Notes: generated by a model not told the origin, from the sequence alone. A stretch of DNA of 64,000 nt from Micromonospora_J zhanjiangensis (GCF_042650605.1 NZ_JBHSBN010000002.1:310001-374000), one strand, 5' to 3'. Positions 36,697 to 45,280 are shown, counted from the stretch's first letter. Program-made: numbers and translations.

Positions 36697-38036
36697 TGGC
36701 AGCACGTTATCAGATCAGTGGGCGGACGGCGGTCGCCATCGCGGCCAGCGTCGAATCGGGAATCCGCACCGGGGACCTACCGGCCGGCACGATCCTGCCG
36801 GCCGTCCGGGCGCTGGCCGAGCGGCTCTCGGTCAGCCCGGCCACCGCCGCCAAGGCGTACCAGACGCTGCGCCAGCGCGGCCTGGTCGAGACCGCCGGCC
36901 GCAACGGCACCCGGGTCCGACACCGCCCGCCGGTCGCCGCCCGCCGCGCCGAGCTGCGCCCACCCGCGCCGCCGGGGGCCGGCGACCTGTCCACCGGCGA
37001 GCCGGACCACCGGCTGCTGCCACCGCTGCGCCCGCACCTCGCGGCGGTCGCCACCGAACTGCACACCCCGATCGGGTACGCGGCCGCGGGCGTCCTGCCC
37101 GAACTTGCCGAGCTGGCCGGCGAGCGGCTGCGCGCCGACGGCGTACCGGTGGACGGGGTGACCGTGACCGGCGGCGCGCTGGACGGGATCGAACGGACCC
37201 TGACCGCGCACCTGCGACCCGGTGACCCGGTGGCGGTGGAGGATCCCGGCTGGGCCAACATGCTCGACCTGGTGGCGGCGCTCGGCCTGCGTCCGGTCGG
37301 CGTACCGGTGGACGACGACGGGCCGACCGTGCCCGGCGTGCGGGCCGCCCTCGCGGCCGGCGCCCGCGCCCTGGTCGTCACCACCCGGGCGCACAACCCC
37401 ACCGGCGCCGCCGTCTCCGCCGCCCGGGCCGCCGCCCTGCGGCACCTGCTCGCCGACCACCCGGACCTGCTGCTGGTCGAGGACGACCACGCGGCCGAAC
37501 TGGCCGCGGTACCGCTGCACAGCCTGGCCGGTGTGGTGCCGCACTGGGCGTTCGTCCGCTCGGTCAGCAAACCGTACGGACCGGACCTGCGACTGGCCGT
37601 GCTGGCCGGCGACGAGGCCACGGTGGCCCGGGTGGCCGGCCGGATGCGGGTCGGCGCCGGTTGGGTGTCCACCGTGCTGCAACGCCTGGTGGTCCGACTC
37701 TGGCGGGACCCCGCCGTGGCCGACCGGGTGGCCGCCGCCGGCCCCGACTACGACCGGCGGCGCGACGCGCTGCGCGCGGCCCTGGCCGACCGGGGCGTCC
37801 GAGCCTCCGGCCGGACCGGCATCAACGTCTGGGTGCCGGTCCCCGACGAGACCCGCGCGGTGACCGTGCTACGGGACGCCGGCTGGGCCGTCGCGCCGGG
37901 CGCGCTCTGCCGGCTGGCCAGCGCCCCGGCCGTCCGGATCACCATCAGCCCACTGTCCGACGAGGACATCGCGCCACTGGCCGACGCGGTCACCCGCGCC
38001 GTCGGCCCCGCCCACCGGTACGCCTTCGGCGCCTGA
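36696..38036 (+). CDS. MocR family regulator (GntR helix-turn-helix fused to aminotransferase fold)
   Basis: 446 residues, GTG start. The N-terminal winged helix is SGRTAVAIAASVESGIRTGDLPAGTILPAVRALAERLSVSPATAAKAYQTLRQRGL (in parts). The C-terminal fold-type-I aminotransferase domain has the PLP lysine in SVSKPYGPDL (K292), the Asn of TRAHNPTGAA and the acidic VEDDHAAEL. The tail RITISPLSDEDI is typical. MocR proteins sense PLP or amino acids; PtsJ/PdxR members control vitamin B6 genes. The divergent split-barrel/GNAT fusion is the probable target. No PLP synthesis genes are in the window. Confidence 0.88.
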   Translation: MAARYQISGRTAVAIAASVESGIRTGDLPAGTILPAVRALAERLSVSPATAAKAYQTLRQRGLVETAGRNGTRVRHRPPVAARRAELRPPAPPGAGDLSTGEPDHRLLPPLRPHLAAVATELHTPIGYAAAGVLPELAELAGERLRADGVPVDGVTVTGGALDGIERTLTAHLRPGDPVAVEDPGWANMLDLVAALGLRPVGVPVDDDGPTVPGVRAALAAGARALVVTTRAHNPTGAAVSAARAAALRHLLADHPDLLLVEDDHAAELAAVPLHSLAGVVPHWAFVRSVSKPYGPDLRLAVLAGDEATVARVAGRMRVGAGWVSTVLQRLVVRLWRDPAVADRVAAAGPDYDRRRDALRAALADRGVRASGRTGINVWVPVPDETRAVTVLRDAGWAVAPGALCRLASAPAVRITISPLSDEDIAPLADAVTRAVGPAHRYAFGA

Positions 38037-38117
38037 CGCCGCGCCGTCGCCCGCCGTCGCCCGGTCAGGTGCCCGACACGCCTGGCGGCCGCCAGAGCCG
38101 CTTCCCCCACCTCGTTT

Positions 38118-38170
38118 GCTGGCACTTTCTCGGTACGACACGCCGGTGGAGCAGCCGAAAAAGTGCCAGC
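38118..38170. repeat. Inverted repeat between the MocR gene and udgX
   Basis: GCTGGCACTTTCTCGG and CCGAAAAAGTGCCAGC (one mismatch) flank 21 bases. The element could be a dispersed hairpin or the terminator of the MocR gene. It differs in sequence from the GATCATGAAG element at 18938. Confidence 0.65.
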
Positions 38171-38231
38171 GATCGCGGTGCCGATTCCGGCGTGGCGGAC
38201 CCGGGGTGCGCGTGGCGGCGGAGCGAACGGG

Positions 38232-38237
38232 TAGAAC
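38232..38237 (+). promoter_or_regulatory. -10 element of udgX (leaderless)
   Basis: TAGAAC followed by seven bases and the ATG at 38245. Confidence 0.4.
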
Positions 38238-38244
38238 AGGGAGC

Positions 38245-38946
38245 ATGGCAGACGCTCCGACCGCGCCCGGTGCGCAGCAGTTCATCCCGCCCGACGCCGA
38301 CACCGTCGACGCGTTGCGTGACGCCGCGAGGGGGTGCCGGGGCTGCGAGCTGTACGAACCGGCCACCCAGACGGTCTTCGGGCGGGGCGACCCGCACGCC
38401 CCGGCGGTCTTCGTCGGCGAGCAGCCCGGCGACGTCGAGGACCGGCAGGGGCTGCCGTTCGTCGGTCCGGCCGGGCACCTGTTGCGCCGCGCGGTCGACG
38501 ACGCCGGGATCGACCCGAAGCACATCTATCTGACGAACGCCGTGAAGCATTTCCGCTTCGAGCTGCGTGGCAAGCGGCGGATCCACCAGACGCCGGACCG
38601 GACCCACATCGTGGCCTGCCGGCCCTGGCTGGTGGCCGAGTTCGCCCGGCTGGACCCGCGGGTGGTCGTGGTGCTCGGCGCGACGGCGGCCAAGGCGCTG
38701 CTCGGCCCGTCGTTCCGGGTCACCCGGCAGCGCGGCGAACTGCTGCCCTGGCCGGCCTCCGCGCAGAACCCCGAGGACTTCACCCGGGTACCCACCGACT
38801 CCACCGGCACGCTCACCGCCGCCCCGCAGACCCAGCTCCTCGCCACCATCCACCCCTCCGCCGTGCTACGCGCCGACAACCGCGACATCGCGTACGACGG
38901 CCTGGTCGCCGACCTCAAGGTGGCCGCCGGCGTCCTCAGGGCCTGA
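38245..38946 (+). CDS. udgX: UdgX-type uracil-DNA glycosylase
   Basis: 233 residues. The motif GEQPGDVEDRQGLPFVGPAG (58-77) and the KRRIH loop at 110-114 identify UdgX; family 4 UDGs lack the KRRIH loop. In M. smegmatis the His of this loop attacks the abasic sugar, leaving the enzyme covalently bound to uracil-containing DNA. The second motif HPSAVLRA is present. Three cysteines (31, 34, 125) that could hold an Fe-S cluster are seen. The start follows a -10 TAGAAC by seven bases. Confidence 0.93.
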   Translation: MADAPTAPGAQQFIPPDADTVDALRDAARGCRGCELYEPATQTVFGRGDPHAPAVFVGEQPGDVEDRQGLPFVGPAGHLLRRAVDDAGIDPKHIYLTNAVKHFRFELRGKRRIHQTPDRTHIVACRPWLVAEFARLDPRVVVVLGATAAKALLGPSFRVTRQRGELLPWPASAQNPEDFTRVPTDSTGTLTAAPQTQLLATIHPSAVLRADNRDIAYDGLVADLKVAAGVLRA

Positions 38947-39032
38947 CCGGCGCGGACCTTGGTGTGAATCGGTCCTTCCGAGGGCCGGATCGCGCCAGGA
39001 TTGCCCACCACCGCCGTGCCAGACTGGGCGGC

Positions 39033-40175
39033 ATGGAGCAGCATCTTTACGAGGGTGTGCACGAGGAGTTCCGGGGGCTGTGCCGGGAGTTCCTGGCCCG
39101 CGAGGCGGTGCCGCACCACGAACGCTGGGAGGCCGCCGGGATCGTCGACCGCGACGTCTGGCGGGCGGCCGGCGCCGCCGGGTTGCTGGGCATGGACGTC
39201 GACGAGGCGTACGGCGGCGGCGGGCAGCGTGACTTCCGGTTCAACTGCGTGTTGGACGAGGAGATCGTCGCGTCCGGCTGCTCCGGGCTCGGTTTCGGGC
39301 TGCACAACGACGTCGTCGCGCCGTACCTCACCGAGCTGACCACCGCCGAGCAGCGCAAGCGGTGGCTGCCGGGCTTCTGCTCCGGCGAGCTGGTCACGGC
39401 GATCGCGATGAGCGAGCCGGGCGCCGGGTCGGACCTGGCCGGGGTGCGGACCACGGCGGTACGGGACGGCGACGGCTGGGTGCTCAACGGGCAGAAGACG
39501 TTCATCACCAACGGTGAGCTGGCCGACCTGGTGATCGTCGTGGTCAAGACCGACCCGGCGCAGGGCGCGCACGGGGTGAGCCTGATCGCCGTGGAGCGCG
39601 ACACCCCCGGGTTCGGCCGGGGTCGCCGGTTGGCCAAGGTGGGCCTGAAGGCCAACGACACCGCGGAACTGTTCTTCGACGACTGCCGGGTGCCGGCCGA
39701 CAACCTGATCGGCACCGAGAACCAGGGCTTCTACCACCTGATGGCGAACCTGCCCCGGGAACGGCTCGGCATCGCCGTGGCGGCGGTGGCCGCGGCCGAG
39801 AAGCTGCTCGCGCTGACCCTGGACTACGCCCGGTCCCGGGAGGCGTTCGGCCGGCCGATCGGGAGGTTCCAGCACAACCGGTTCCTGCTCGCCGAGCTGG
39901 ACACCGAGGTGACCATCGCCCGGACCTTCCTCAACCACTGTGTACGCGAGTTCGACGCCGGGCGGTTGTCCGTCGTCGACGCGGCGAAGGTCAAGTGGTG
40001 GACCACCGAACTGCAGAACCGGGTGGCCGACCGCTGCGTCCAGCTGCACGGCGGGTACGGCTACATGGCCGAGTACCCGGTGGCCCGGGCCTGGCTGGAC
40101 AGCCGGGTGCAGACCATCTACGGCGGCACCACCGAGATCATGAAGGAGATCATCGGCCGGGGCCTGGAGCTGTAG
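39033..40175 (+). CDS. Acyl-CoA dehydrogenase
   Basis: 380 residues. Typical parts are AIAMSEPGAGSDLAG (FAD and substrate contact), WVLNGQKTFITNG, DTAELFFDDCRVPADNLIG, YARSREAFGRPIGRFQHNRF and the C-terminal QLHGGYGYMAEYPVARAWLDSRVQTIYGGTTEIMKEIIGRGL, read in parts, with the catalytic Glu in YGGTTEIMKEI. It oxidises acyl-CoA thioesters; chain specificity is unknown. CAGACT ends seven bases before the ATG. The stop TAG forms part of the -10 of the next gene. Confidence 0.92.
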   Translation: MEQHLYEGVHEEFRGLCREFLAREAVPHHERWEAAGIVDRDVWRAAGAAGLLGMDVDEAYGGGGQRDFRFNCVLDEEIVASGCSGLGFGLHNDVVAPYLTELTTAEQRKRWLPGFCSGELVTAIAMSEPGAGSDLAGVRTTAVRDGDGWVLNGQKTFITNGELADLVIVVVKTDPAQGAHGVSLIAVERDTPGFGRGRRLAKVGLKANDTAELFFDDCRVPADNLIGTENQGFYHLMANLPRERLGIAVAAVAAAEKLLALTLDYARSREAFGRPIGRFQHNRFLLAELDTEVTIARTFLNHCVREFDAGRLSVVDAAKVKWWTTELQNRVADRCVQLHGGYGYMAEYPVARAWLDSRVQTIYGGTTEIMKEIIGRGLEL

Positions 40176-40178
40176 GGT
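40173..40178 (+). promoter_or_regulatory. -10 element of the MFS gene (leaderless)
   Basis: TAGGGT overlaps the stop codon of the acyl-CoA dehydrogenase gene and lies six bases before the GTG at 40185. Confidence 0.4.
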
Positions 40179-40184
40179 CTGCCG

Positions 40185-41516
40185 GTGACCACGCTGATCG
40201 AATCGACGGGGGACCGGCTCGACGTCGGGCGGGTGCAGCGACGGACGTTGCGGCTGCTGTTCTGCACCCAGATCGTCGCCGGGGTCGGGGTCACCATCGG
40301 CCTGTCGGTGGGTGCCCTGCTCGCCGCCCGGCTGGTCGGCACCGGACTGTCCGGGGTGGCGCAGAGCGCCGGGGTGGTGGGCGGCGCGCTGCTCGCCGTA
40401 CCGGTGACCCGGGTGATGAACGCGCGTGGACGGCGCCCCGGGCTGCTGCTGGCGTACGTGGCCGGGGCGCTCGGCGGCGTACTGGTGGTGCTGGCCGCCG
40501 TGACCCGGTGGCCGCCGCTGCTGTTCGCCGGCATGCTGCTGTTCGGCGGCGGGACGACGGCGAACCTGCAGGCCCGGTACGCGGCCGTCGACCTGGCCGA
40601 GCCGGCCCGGCGTGGCCGGCAGCTCTCGGTGATCGTCTGGGCCACCACCATCGGCTCGGTGGCCGCGCCGAACCTGGCCGCGATGGCCGACGCGGTGACC
40701 AGCCGGTACGGGCTGCCCGCGCTGTCCGGTCCGTTCGCGTTCAGCGCCGTCGCGTTCCTGCTCGCCGCCGGCGTACTGCTGGTGTTGCTGCGGCCGGACC
40801 CGCTGCTGACCGCGCGGCGGGTGGCGGCCGGCGGCCGTCCGGTGTCCCGGCCGGCGGGCGGGATGCGGGCCGCGCTGCGGGTGGTCGCGGCCCGGCCGGC
40901 CGCCCGGCTCGGGGTGGCGGCGGTGGCGGTGGGACATCTGGTGATGGTCGGGATCATGGCGATGACCCCGGTGCACCTCGGCGAGTCGCACGGCGATGCC
41001 GACCTGCTGCGGGTCGTCGGCCTCGTGATCAGCGTGCACATCGCCGGGATGTACGCGTTGTCGCCGGTGGTCGGCTGGCTCACCGACCGGGCCGGCCGCC
41101 GGCCGGTGATCCTCGGCGGGGTCGGCCTGCTGCTGGCGGCCTGCGCGGTGGCCGGTACGGCCGGGCACGACACGGTCCGGCTGTCGGTCGGGCTGGGGCT
41201 GCTCGGTCTGGGCTGGTCGGGCACCATGGTCGGCGGGTCGACCCTGCTGTCCGAGTCGGTGCCGGTCGACGGTCGGGCCGCGGTGCAGGGACTGGCCGAC
41301 CTGATCATGGGTCTGGCGGGTGCGGGGGCCGCGGCGCTGGGCGGGGTGGTGGTCGGCTGGGCCGGCTACCCGGTGCTGGCGTTGCTGGCGGCGATCGCCA
41401 CCGTGCCGTTGGTGGCGCTAGCGTTACGACCGACACCGGCATCGCCCCCCGAAGCGGCGGGCGCGGAGCCGGTGACGACCACGACCGCGGAGCAGGCCGG
41501 GGCGGACGGTATGTGA
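40185..41516 (+). CDS. MFS transporter
   Basis: 443 residues, GTG start, about twelve hydrophobic segments. Loop motifs are RVMNARGRRPGLLLAYVAGAL (helix 2-3) and GWLTDRAGRRPVILGG in the second half (the MFS RxGRR pattern). The substrate is unknown; drug-proton antiport is the commonest function for this shape. It is followed by the DUF3046-recA segment. Confidence 0.85.
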   Translation: MTTLIESTGDRLDVGRVQRRTLRLLFCTQIVAGVGVTIGLSVGALLAARLVGTGLSGVAQSAGVVGGALLAVPVTRVMNARGRRPGLLLAYVAGALGGVLVVLAAVTRWPPLLFAGMLLFGGGTTANLQARYAAVDLAEPARRGRQLSVIVWATTIGSVAAPNLAAMADAVTSRYGLPALSGPFAFSAVAFLLAAGVLLVLLRPDPLLTARRVAAGGRPVSRPAGGMRAALRVVAARPAARLGVAAVAVGHLVMVGIMAMTPVHLGESHGDADLLRVVGLVISVHIAGMYALSPVVGWLTDRAGRRPVILGGVGLLLAACAVAGTAGHDTVRLSVGLGLLGLGWSGTMVGGSTLLSESVPVDGRAAVQGLADLIMGLAGAGAAALGGVVVGWAGYPVLALLAAIATVPLVALALRPTPASPPEAAGAEPVTTTTAEQAGADGM

Positions 41517-41552
41517 TCCGTCCGCCACCGGCCGATGGAAGGAGCGCGCACG

Positions 41553-41753
41553 GTGCGGCTGACGGATTTCTGGGCCCGGTTGGAGCAGGCGTTCGGCCCC
41601 GGGTACGCCGCCAGTATCGCCGTGGACCAGGTGCTTCCCCAGCTCGGTGGACGGACCGTCGAACAGGCCCTCGCCGAGGGTGAGAAGACCGTGGTGGTGT
41701 GGCGGGCGGTCTGCGCCGCCTATCCCGACAGAGTGCCGGCCCGGCTACGCTGA
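41553..41753 (+). CDS. DUF3046 family small protein
   Basis: 66 residues from GTG 41553. GGAAGGAG eight bases before it decides this start over the ATG at 41535, which would put the ribosome-binding site inside the gene. MRLTDFWARLEQAFGPGYAASIAVDQVLPQLGGRTVEQALAEGE, in parts, is the DUF3046 pattern. The gene lies directly upstream of recA in most actinobacteria. The function is unknown. Confidence 0.9.
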   Translation: MRLTDFWARLEQAFGPGYAASIAVDQVLPQLGGRTVEQALAEGEKTVVVWRAVCAAYPDRVPARLR

Positions 41754-41790
41754 GTGGTATTTGTCCTGGTGTGGCGTGTCGCGCTCGGAC

Positions 41791-41806
41791 TCGTACAAGT
41801 GTTCGG
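41791..41806 (+). promoter_or_regulatory. Probable LexA (SOS) box of recA
   Basis: TCGTACAAGTGTTCGG matches the actinobacterial SOS box TCGAAC-N4-GTTCGA with the left half changed at one position (GTAC for GAAC) and the right half GTTCG intact. It is 70-85 bp before the recA -10. Confidence 0.55.
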
Positions 41807-41859
41807 CTATTGTCCACAGCGGGGCGCCCGTCCACAGGTCACGGCCCGTCGGCTGTTTT

Positions 41860-41882
41860 CTGTCAGACCCAGCGCCTAGCGT
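41860..41882 (+). promoter_or_regulatory. RecA-NDp (LexA-independent) promoter of recA
   Basis: CTGTCAGAC, eight bases, TAGCGT. This is the tTGTCRGtg-N8-TAGnnT consensus with three mismatches. Transcription would begin on a GTG at 41890 that is in frame with recA. Confidence 0.6.
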
Positions 41883-41934
41883 GTCCCACGTGACGAAGAG
41901 TTCAAAGACGCCGGCGAAGGCAGGGGTAGTAAAC

Positions 41935-44295
41935 ATGGCGGCATCGCCTGACCGGGAGAAGGCACTCGACCTTGCTCTCGCTCAGATCGACAAGCAGTTC
42001 GGCAAGGGCTCGGTGATGCGGCTGGGCGAGCGGCCGGTCATCCAGACCGCGGTCATCCCCACCGGGTCCATCGCGCTCGACGTGGCGCTCGGCGTCGGTG
42101 GCCTGCCCCGGGGCCGGGTAGTCGAGGTCTACGGCCCGGAGTCCAGCGGTAAGACGACCGTGGCGCTGCACGCCGTGGCCAACGCCCAGCGGGCCGGCGG
42201 CATCGCCGCCTTCATCGACGCCGAGCACGCGCTCGACCCGGAGTACGCGCGCGCCCTGGGCGTGGACACCGACGCGATGCTGGTCGCCCAGCCGGACACC
42301 GGTGAGCAGGCGCTGGAGATCGCCGACATGCTGATCCGGTCCGGCGCGCTGGACATCATCGTGATCGACTCGGTCGCCGCGCTGGTGCCGCGCGCCGAGA
42401 TCGAGGGCGAGATGGGTGACAGCCACGTCGGCCTCCAGGCCCGGCTGATGAGCCAGGCACTGCGCAAGATCACCGGTGTGCTCAACAACACCGGCACCAC
42501 CGCGATCTTCATCAACCAGCTCCGCGAGAAGATCGGCGTCATGTTCGGCTCACCCGAGACCACCACCGGTGGCCGGGCGCTGAAGTTCTACGCCTCGGTC
42601 CGGCTCGACGTCCGCCGCATCGAGAGCCTCAAGGACGGCACCGACGTGGTCGGTAACCGGACCCGGGTCAAGGTCGTGAAGAACAAGTGTCTCGCCGAGG
42701 GCACGATGGTGTTCGACCCGGCAAGTGGTCAGGCCCATCGCATCGAGGACATCGTCGACGGCCGGTTGCCGGTGTCGGTGGTGGCCGCAGCCAAGGACGG
42801 CACGCTGCACACCCGTCCTGTCGTCTCCTGGTTCGACCAGGGTGAGCAGGACGTCATCGGGCTGCGCCTGCGCGGCGGTGCCGAGCTCTGGGCCACTCCG
42901 GATCACAAGATCCTGACCGACCGGGGTTGGCGGCTGGCGGGTGAGTTGGGCCTGGGGGATCGAGTCGCCCAACCACGTCAGTTCCTTGGCTTCGGTGACC
43001 ACGAGCCGTACTCGCCGGATCAGGCGCGAATGCTGGGCTACCTGATCGGCGATGGCTATGTCGGGGGTAAGACGCCGCTCCAGTTCATCAACATTCAGGA
43101 GTCGCTCAAGGTCGACGCGGCGCGGATCGCCGCCGAGTTGGGTTGCGAAACCCATACCCACACCGACAAGTTGGCGATTTCGTTCTCGCACCGCCCCGGC
43201 GAGAGTAACGAACTCCTCGCGCTGTGTCGACGGGCCGGCATCTACGGCAAACTGGCCTGGGAAAAGGGAATTCCCGTCGAGTTCTTCCACCCACAGCTCT
43301 CTCGCGACGTGGCGGGCAACTTGCTGTTCGGCCTGTTCGAAAGCGACGGCTGGGTGAGCCGGGAGCAGACCGGAGCGGTCCGGGTCGGCTACACGACTAC
43401 TTCGGAACAGTTGGCGCATCAACTCCACTGGCTGTTGTTGCGATACGGCATCACCAGTTCGGTTCGTCGCTACGACCCAACGGGTCAGCGTGGTGGCCTC
43501 ATCAAGGGGCGTCGGATCCAGGCTCGGCGACCCTGCTACGAGGTCCGGGTGGCGGGCAGTGACAACGTCGAGGCGTTCGCCGAGGCGGTTCCGTTGTGGG
43601 GCCCTCGTGGTGTCGTGCTGCGCGAGGCGCTGGACGGTCAGGACGGCCGACGTCGTGGCTCGCAAGCGATCTACCTGTCGCCGGTCGTCACCGAGCCGGT
43701 GCTGGCGCACCTCGCCGGTCGGGGAGTCGCCCCCACCGTCGCGGCCCAGTTGATCGGTCCGACGGCAGGTGACCCGCGCGGTGGCATGAAGCAGGTCCTG
43801 GGGCTGCACCAGATCCGGCGGGATCGGCTCCAACTACTGGCGGATGCGCTCGATGACTCGTTCCTGCACGAGATGCTCGCCGAACAGGTGCGATACGCGA
43901 CCGTCAAGGAGATCCTGCCGGTCCGACGGGCCCGGACCTTCGATGTCGAGGTCGACGAGTTGCACACTCTCATCGCGGACGACATTGTCGTACACAACTG
44001 CGCGGCCCCGTTCAAGCAGGCCGAGTTCGACATCATGTACGGCAAGGGCATCTCCCGCGAGGGCTCGCTGATCGACGTCGGCGTGGAGCAGGCGATCATC
44101 CGCAAGTCCGGCGCCTGGTACACCTACGACGGTGACCAGCTCGGTCAGGGCAAGGAGAAGGCCCGCGAGTTCCTCAAGGAGAACCCGGACGTGGCGGCCG
44201 AGATCGAGAAGAAGATCCTGGAGAAGCTCGGCGTCGGCCAGGGCACCGGCGACGACGCCGCCGGTGGCCCCGAGCTGCCGCCGGTGGACTTCTGA
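41935..44295 (+). CDS. recA: Recombinase RecA precursor containing an intein
   Basis: The precursor is 786 residues; without the 437-residue intein, RecA is 349, the normal size. Walker A GPESSGKT is at 67-74. DIIVIDSVAALVPRAEIEGEMGDSHVG and the L2 loop NQLREKIGVMFGSPETTTGGRALKFYAS, read in parts, are intact. The C-extein begins CAAPFKQAEFDIMYGKGISREGSL. RecA drives homologous recombination and LexA cleavage. The ATG at 41935 (MAASPDREKALDLALAQIDK) fits homologues and has GGGG upstream; a leaderless GTG at 41890 would add 15 residues (VTKSSKTPAKAGVVN). recX follows. Confidence 0.97.
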   Translation: MAASPDREKALDLALAQIDKQFGKGSVMRLGERPVIQTAVIPTGSIALDVALGVGGLPRGRVVEVYGPESSGKTTVALHAVANAQRAGGIAAFIDAEHALDPEYARALGVDTDAMLVAQPDTGEQALEIADMLIRSGALDIIVIDSVAALVPRAEIEGEMGDSHVGLQARLMSQALRKITGVLNNTGTTAIFINQLREKIGVMFGSPETTTGGRALKFYASVRLDVRRIESLKDGTDVVGNRTRVKVVKNKCLAEGTMVFDPASGQAHRIEDIVDGRLPVSVVAAAKDGTLHTRPVVSWFDQGEQDVIGLRLRGGAELWATPDHKILTDRGWRLAGELGLGDRVAQPRQFLGFGDHEPYSPDQARMLGYLIGDGYVGGKTPLQFINIQESLKVDAARIAAELGCETHTHTDKLAISFSHRPGESNELLALCRRAGIYGKLAWEKGIPVEFFHPQLSRDVAGNLLFGLFESDGWVSREQTGAVRVGYTTTSEQLAHQLHWLLLRYGITSSVRRYDPTGQRGGLIKGRRIQARRPCYEVRVAGSDNVEAFAEAVPLWGPRGVVLREALDGQDGRRRGSQAIYLSPVVTEPVLAHLAGRGVAPTVAAQLIGPTAGDPRGGMKQVLGLHQIRRDRLQLLADALDDSFLHEMLAEQVRYATVKEILPVRRARTFDVEVDELHTLIADDIVVHNCAAPFKQAEFDIMYGKGISREGSLIDVGVEQAIIRKSGAWYTYDGDQLGQGKEKAREFLKENPDVAAEIEKKILEKLGVGQGTGDDAAGGPELPPVDF
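42688..43998 (+). mobile_element. RecA intein with LAGLIDADG endonuclease, M. tuberculosis-type allele
   Basis: 437 codons inserted after VKVVKNK and before CAAPFKQ, which is the insertion point of the M. tuberculosis RecA intein. It begins with Cys (CLAEGTMVFDP) and ends VVHN, with Cys as the first C-extein residue, so it is a class 1 intein. Block B is WATPDHKILTDRGWR, block F RARTFDVEVDELHTLIADD. Both endonuclease blocks are LGYLIGDGYVGG and LLFGLFESDGWVSREQTGA with their Asp residues retained. Segments such as VVAAAKDGTLH, GIYGKLAWEK and GDPRGGMKQVLG are identical to what I recall of the M. tuberculosis element. Confidence 0.95.
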
Positions 44296-44338
44296 CCGGC
44301 CGCTGAGACGACGACCGACCGACGGTCTGCGACGACAC

Positions 44339-45052
44339 GTGGCTGGACGACGACGTGGTGCCCGGACGGGGCGGGGGTGGGATGCCGCCCCGCCCCGTAC
44401 GGGCGACGCCGGCGCGGAGGCCGGCCGACGCGCCACACGCGGTGACCGCCCGGCACGGGGGCGGGCGGGCACCGATCCGGAGCAGCCGCAACCACCACGG
44501 GACGAGGCCGAGCTGGCCCGGGAGATCTGCCTGCGCCAGCTCGCCGTCCGGCCGCGTACCCGGGCCGAGTTGGCCACCGCGATGGCCCGCAAGGGCATCT
44601 CCGCGGAGGTGGCCGAGCGGGTGCTCGACCGCTACGACGAGGTCGGCATGGTGGACGACGCGGCGTTCGCCCGGGCCTGGGTGAGCAGCCGGCACCAGGG
44701 CCGCGGGTTGGCCCGCCGGGCGCTGGCCAACGAGCTGCGCCAGCGCGGGGTGGACGGCGACACCGCCAGCGAGGCGCTGGAGACGCTCGACGAGGAGACC
44801 GAGGCGGAGACCGCCCGCGCCCTCGTCGACCGCAAACTGCGTACCGTCCGGGGTGAGCCGGACGCGGTCTTCCGCCGGCTGGTCGGCATGCTCGCCCGCA
44901 AGGGTTACCCGCCGGGCGTGGCGATCCGGGCGGTCAAGGACGCGCTGGCCGCGCAGAGCGCCGAGGCGGCCGAGTTTGCCGACCAGATCGACGCCGACGC
45001 CCTCGCCGACGCAGAGGGCGACCTCGACCGGCCCGGCCGCCCGATCGACTGA
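44339..45052 (+). CDS. recX: RecA regulator RecX
   Basis: 237 residues from a GTG at 44339, 43 bp after the recA stop. The first 65 residues are an Arg/Gly/Pro-rich extension. The RecX core of three-helix repeats starts at ELAREICLRQLAVRPRTRAELATAMARKGI and continues DEVGMVDDAAFARAWVSSRHQGRGLARRALANELRQRGVD, both typical. RecX modulates RecA filaments. The start is uncertain because no clear ribosome-binding site exists; a later start nearer the core is possible. Confidence 0.9.
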   Translation: MAGRRRGARTGRGWDAAPPRTGDAGAEAGRRATRGDRPARGRAGTDPEQPQPPRDEAELAREICLRQLAVRPRTRAELATAMARKGISAEVAERVLDRYDEVGMVDDAAFARAWVSSRHQGRGLARRALANELRQRGVDGDTASEALETLDEETEAETARALVDRKLRTVRGEPDAVFRRLVGMLARKGYPPGVAIRAVKDALAAQSAEAAEFADQIDADALADAEGDLDRPGRPID

Positions 45053-45244
45053 CCGGCCCGGCCGCCCGACCGCACCCCGTCAGACCGCACGGCACCGGCC
45101 CGCCGTCCGACCGCACCGGCCCGCCCGCCGCGCCGGGCCGATTGGTCGGATTTTGCCCGTGCGCCCGTCCGGTATGTGGCGTCTTCGCTGCGCTGGCAGT
45201 GAGCGTTTCGGTGCCGTGCGTCTCGTCCGGTCGATCAGGTGTTC

Positions 45245-45274
45245 TTGACCGAACGGCCATCTGAGACCTAGCCT
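45245..45274 (+). promoter_or_regulatory. Strong promoter of rny
   Basis: TTGACC, 18 bases, TAGCCT. With initiation near 45281 the mRNA has a leader of about 280 nt before the first micro-ORF. The stretch 45053-45244 after recX contains no ORF or site that I recognise. Confidence 0.6.
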
Positions 45275-45280
45275 CGCCTG

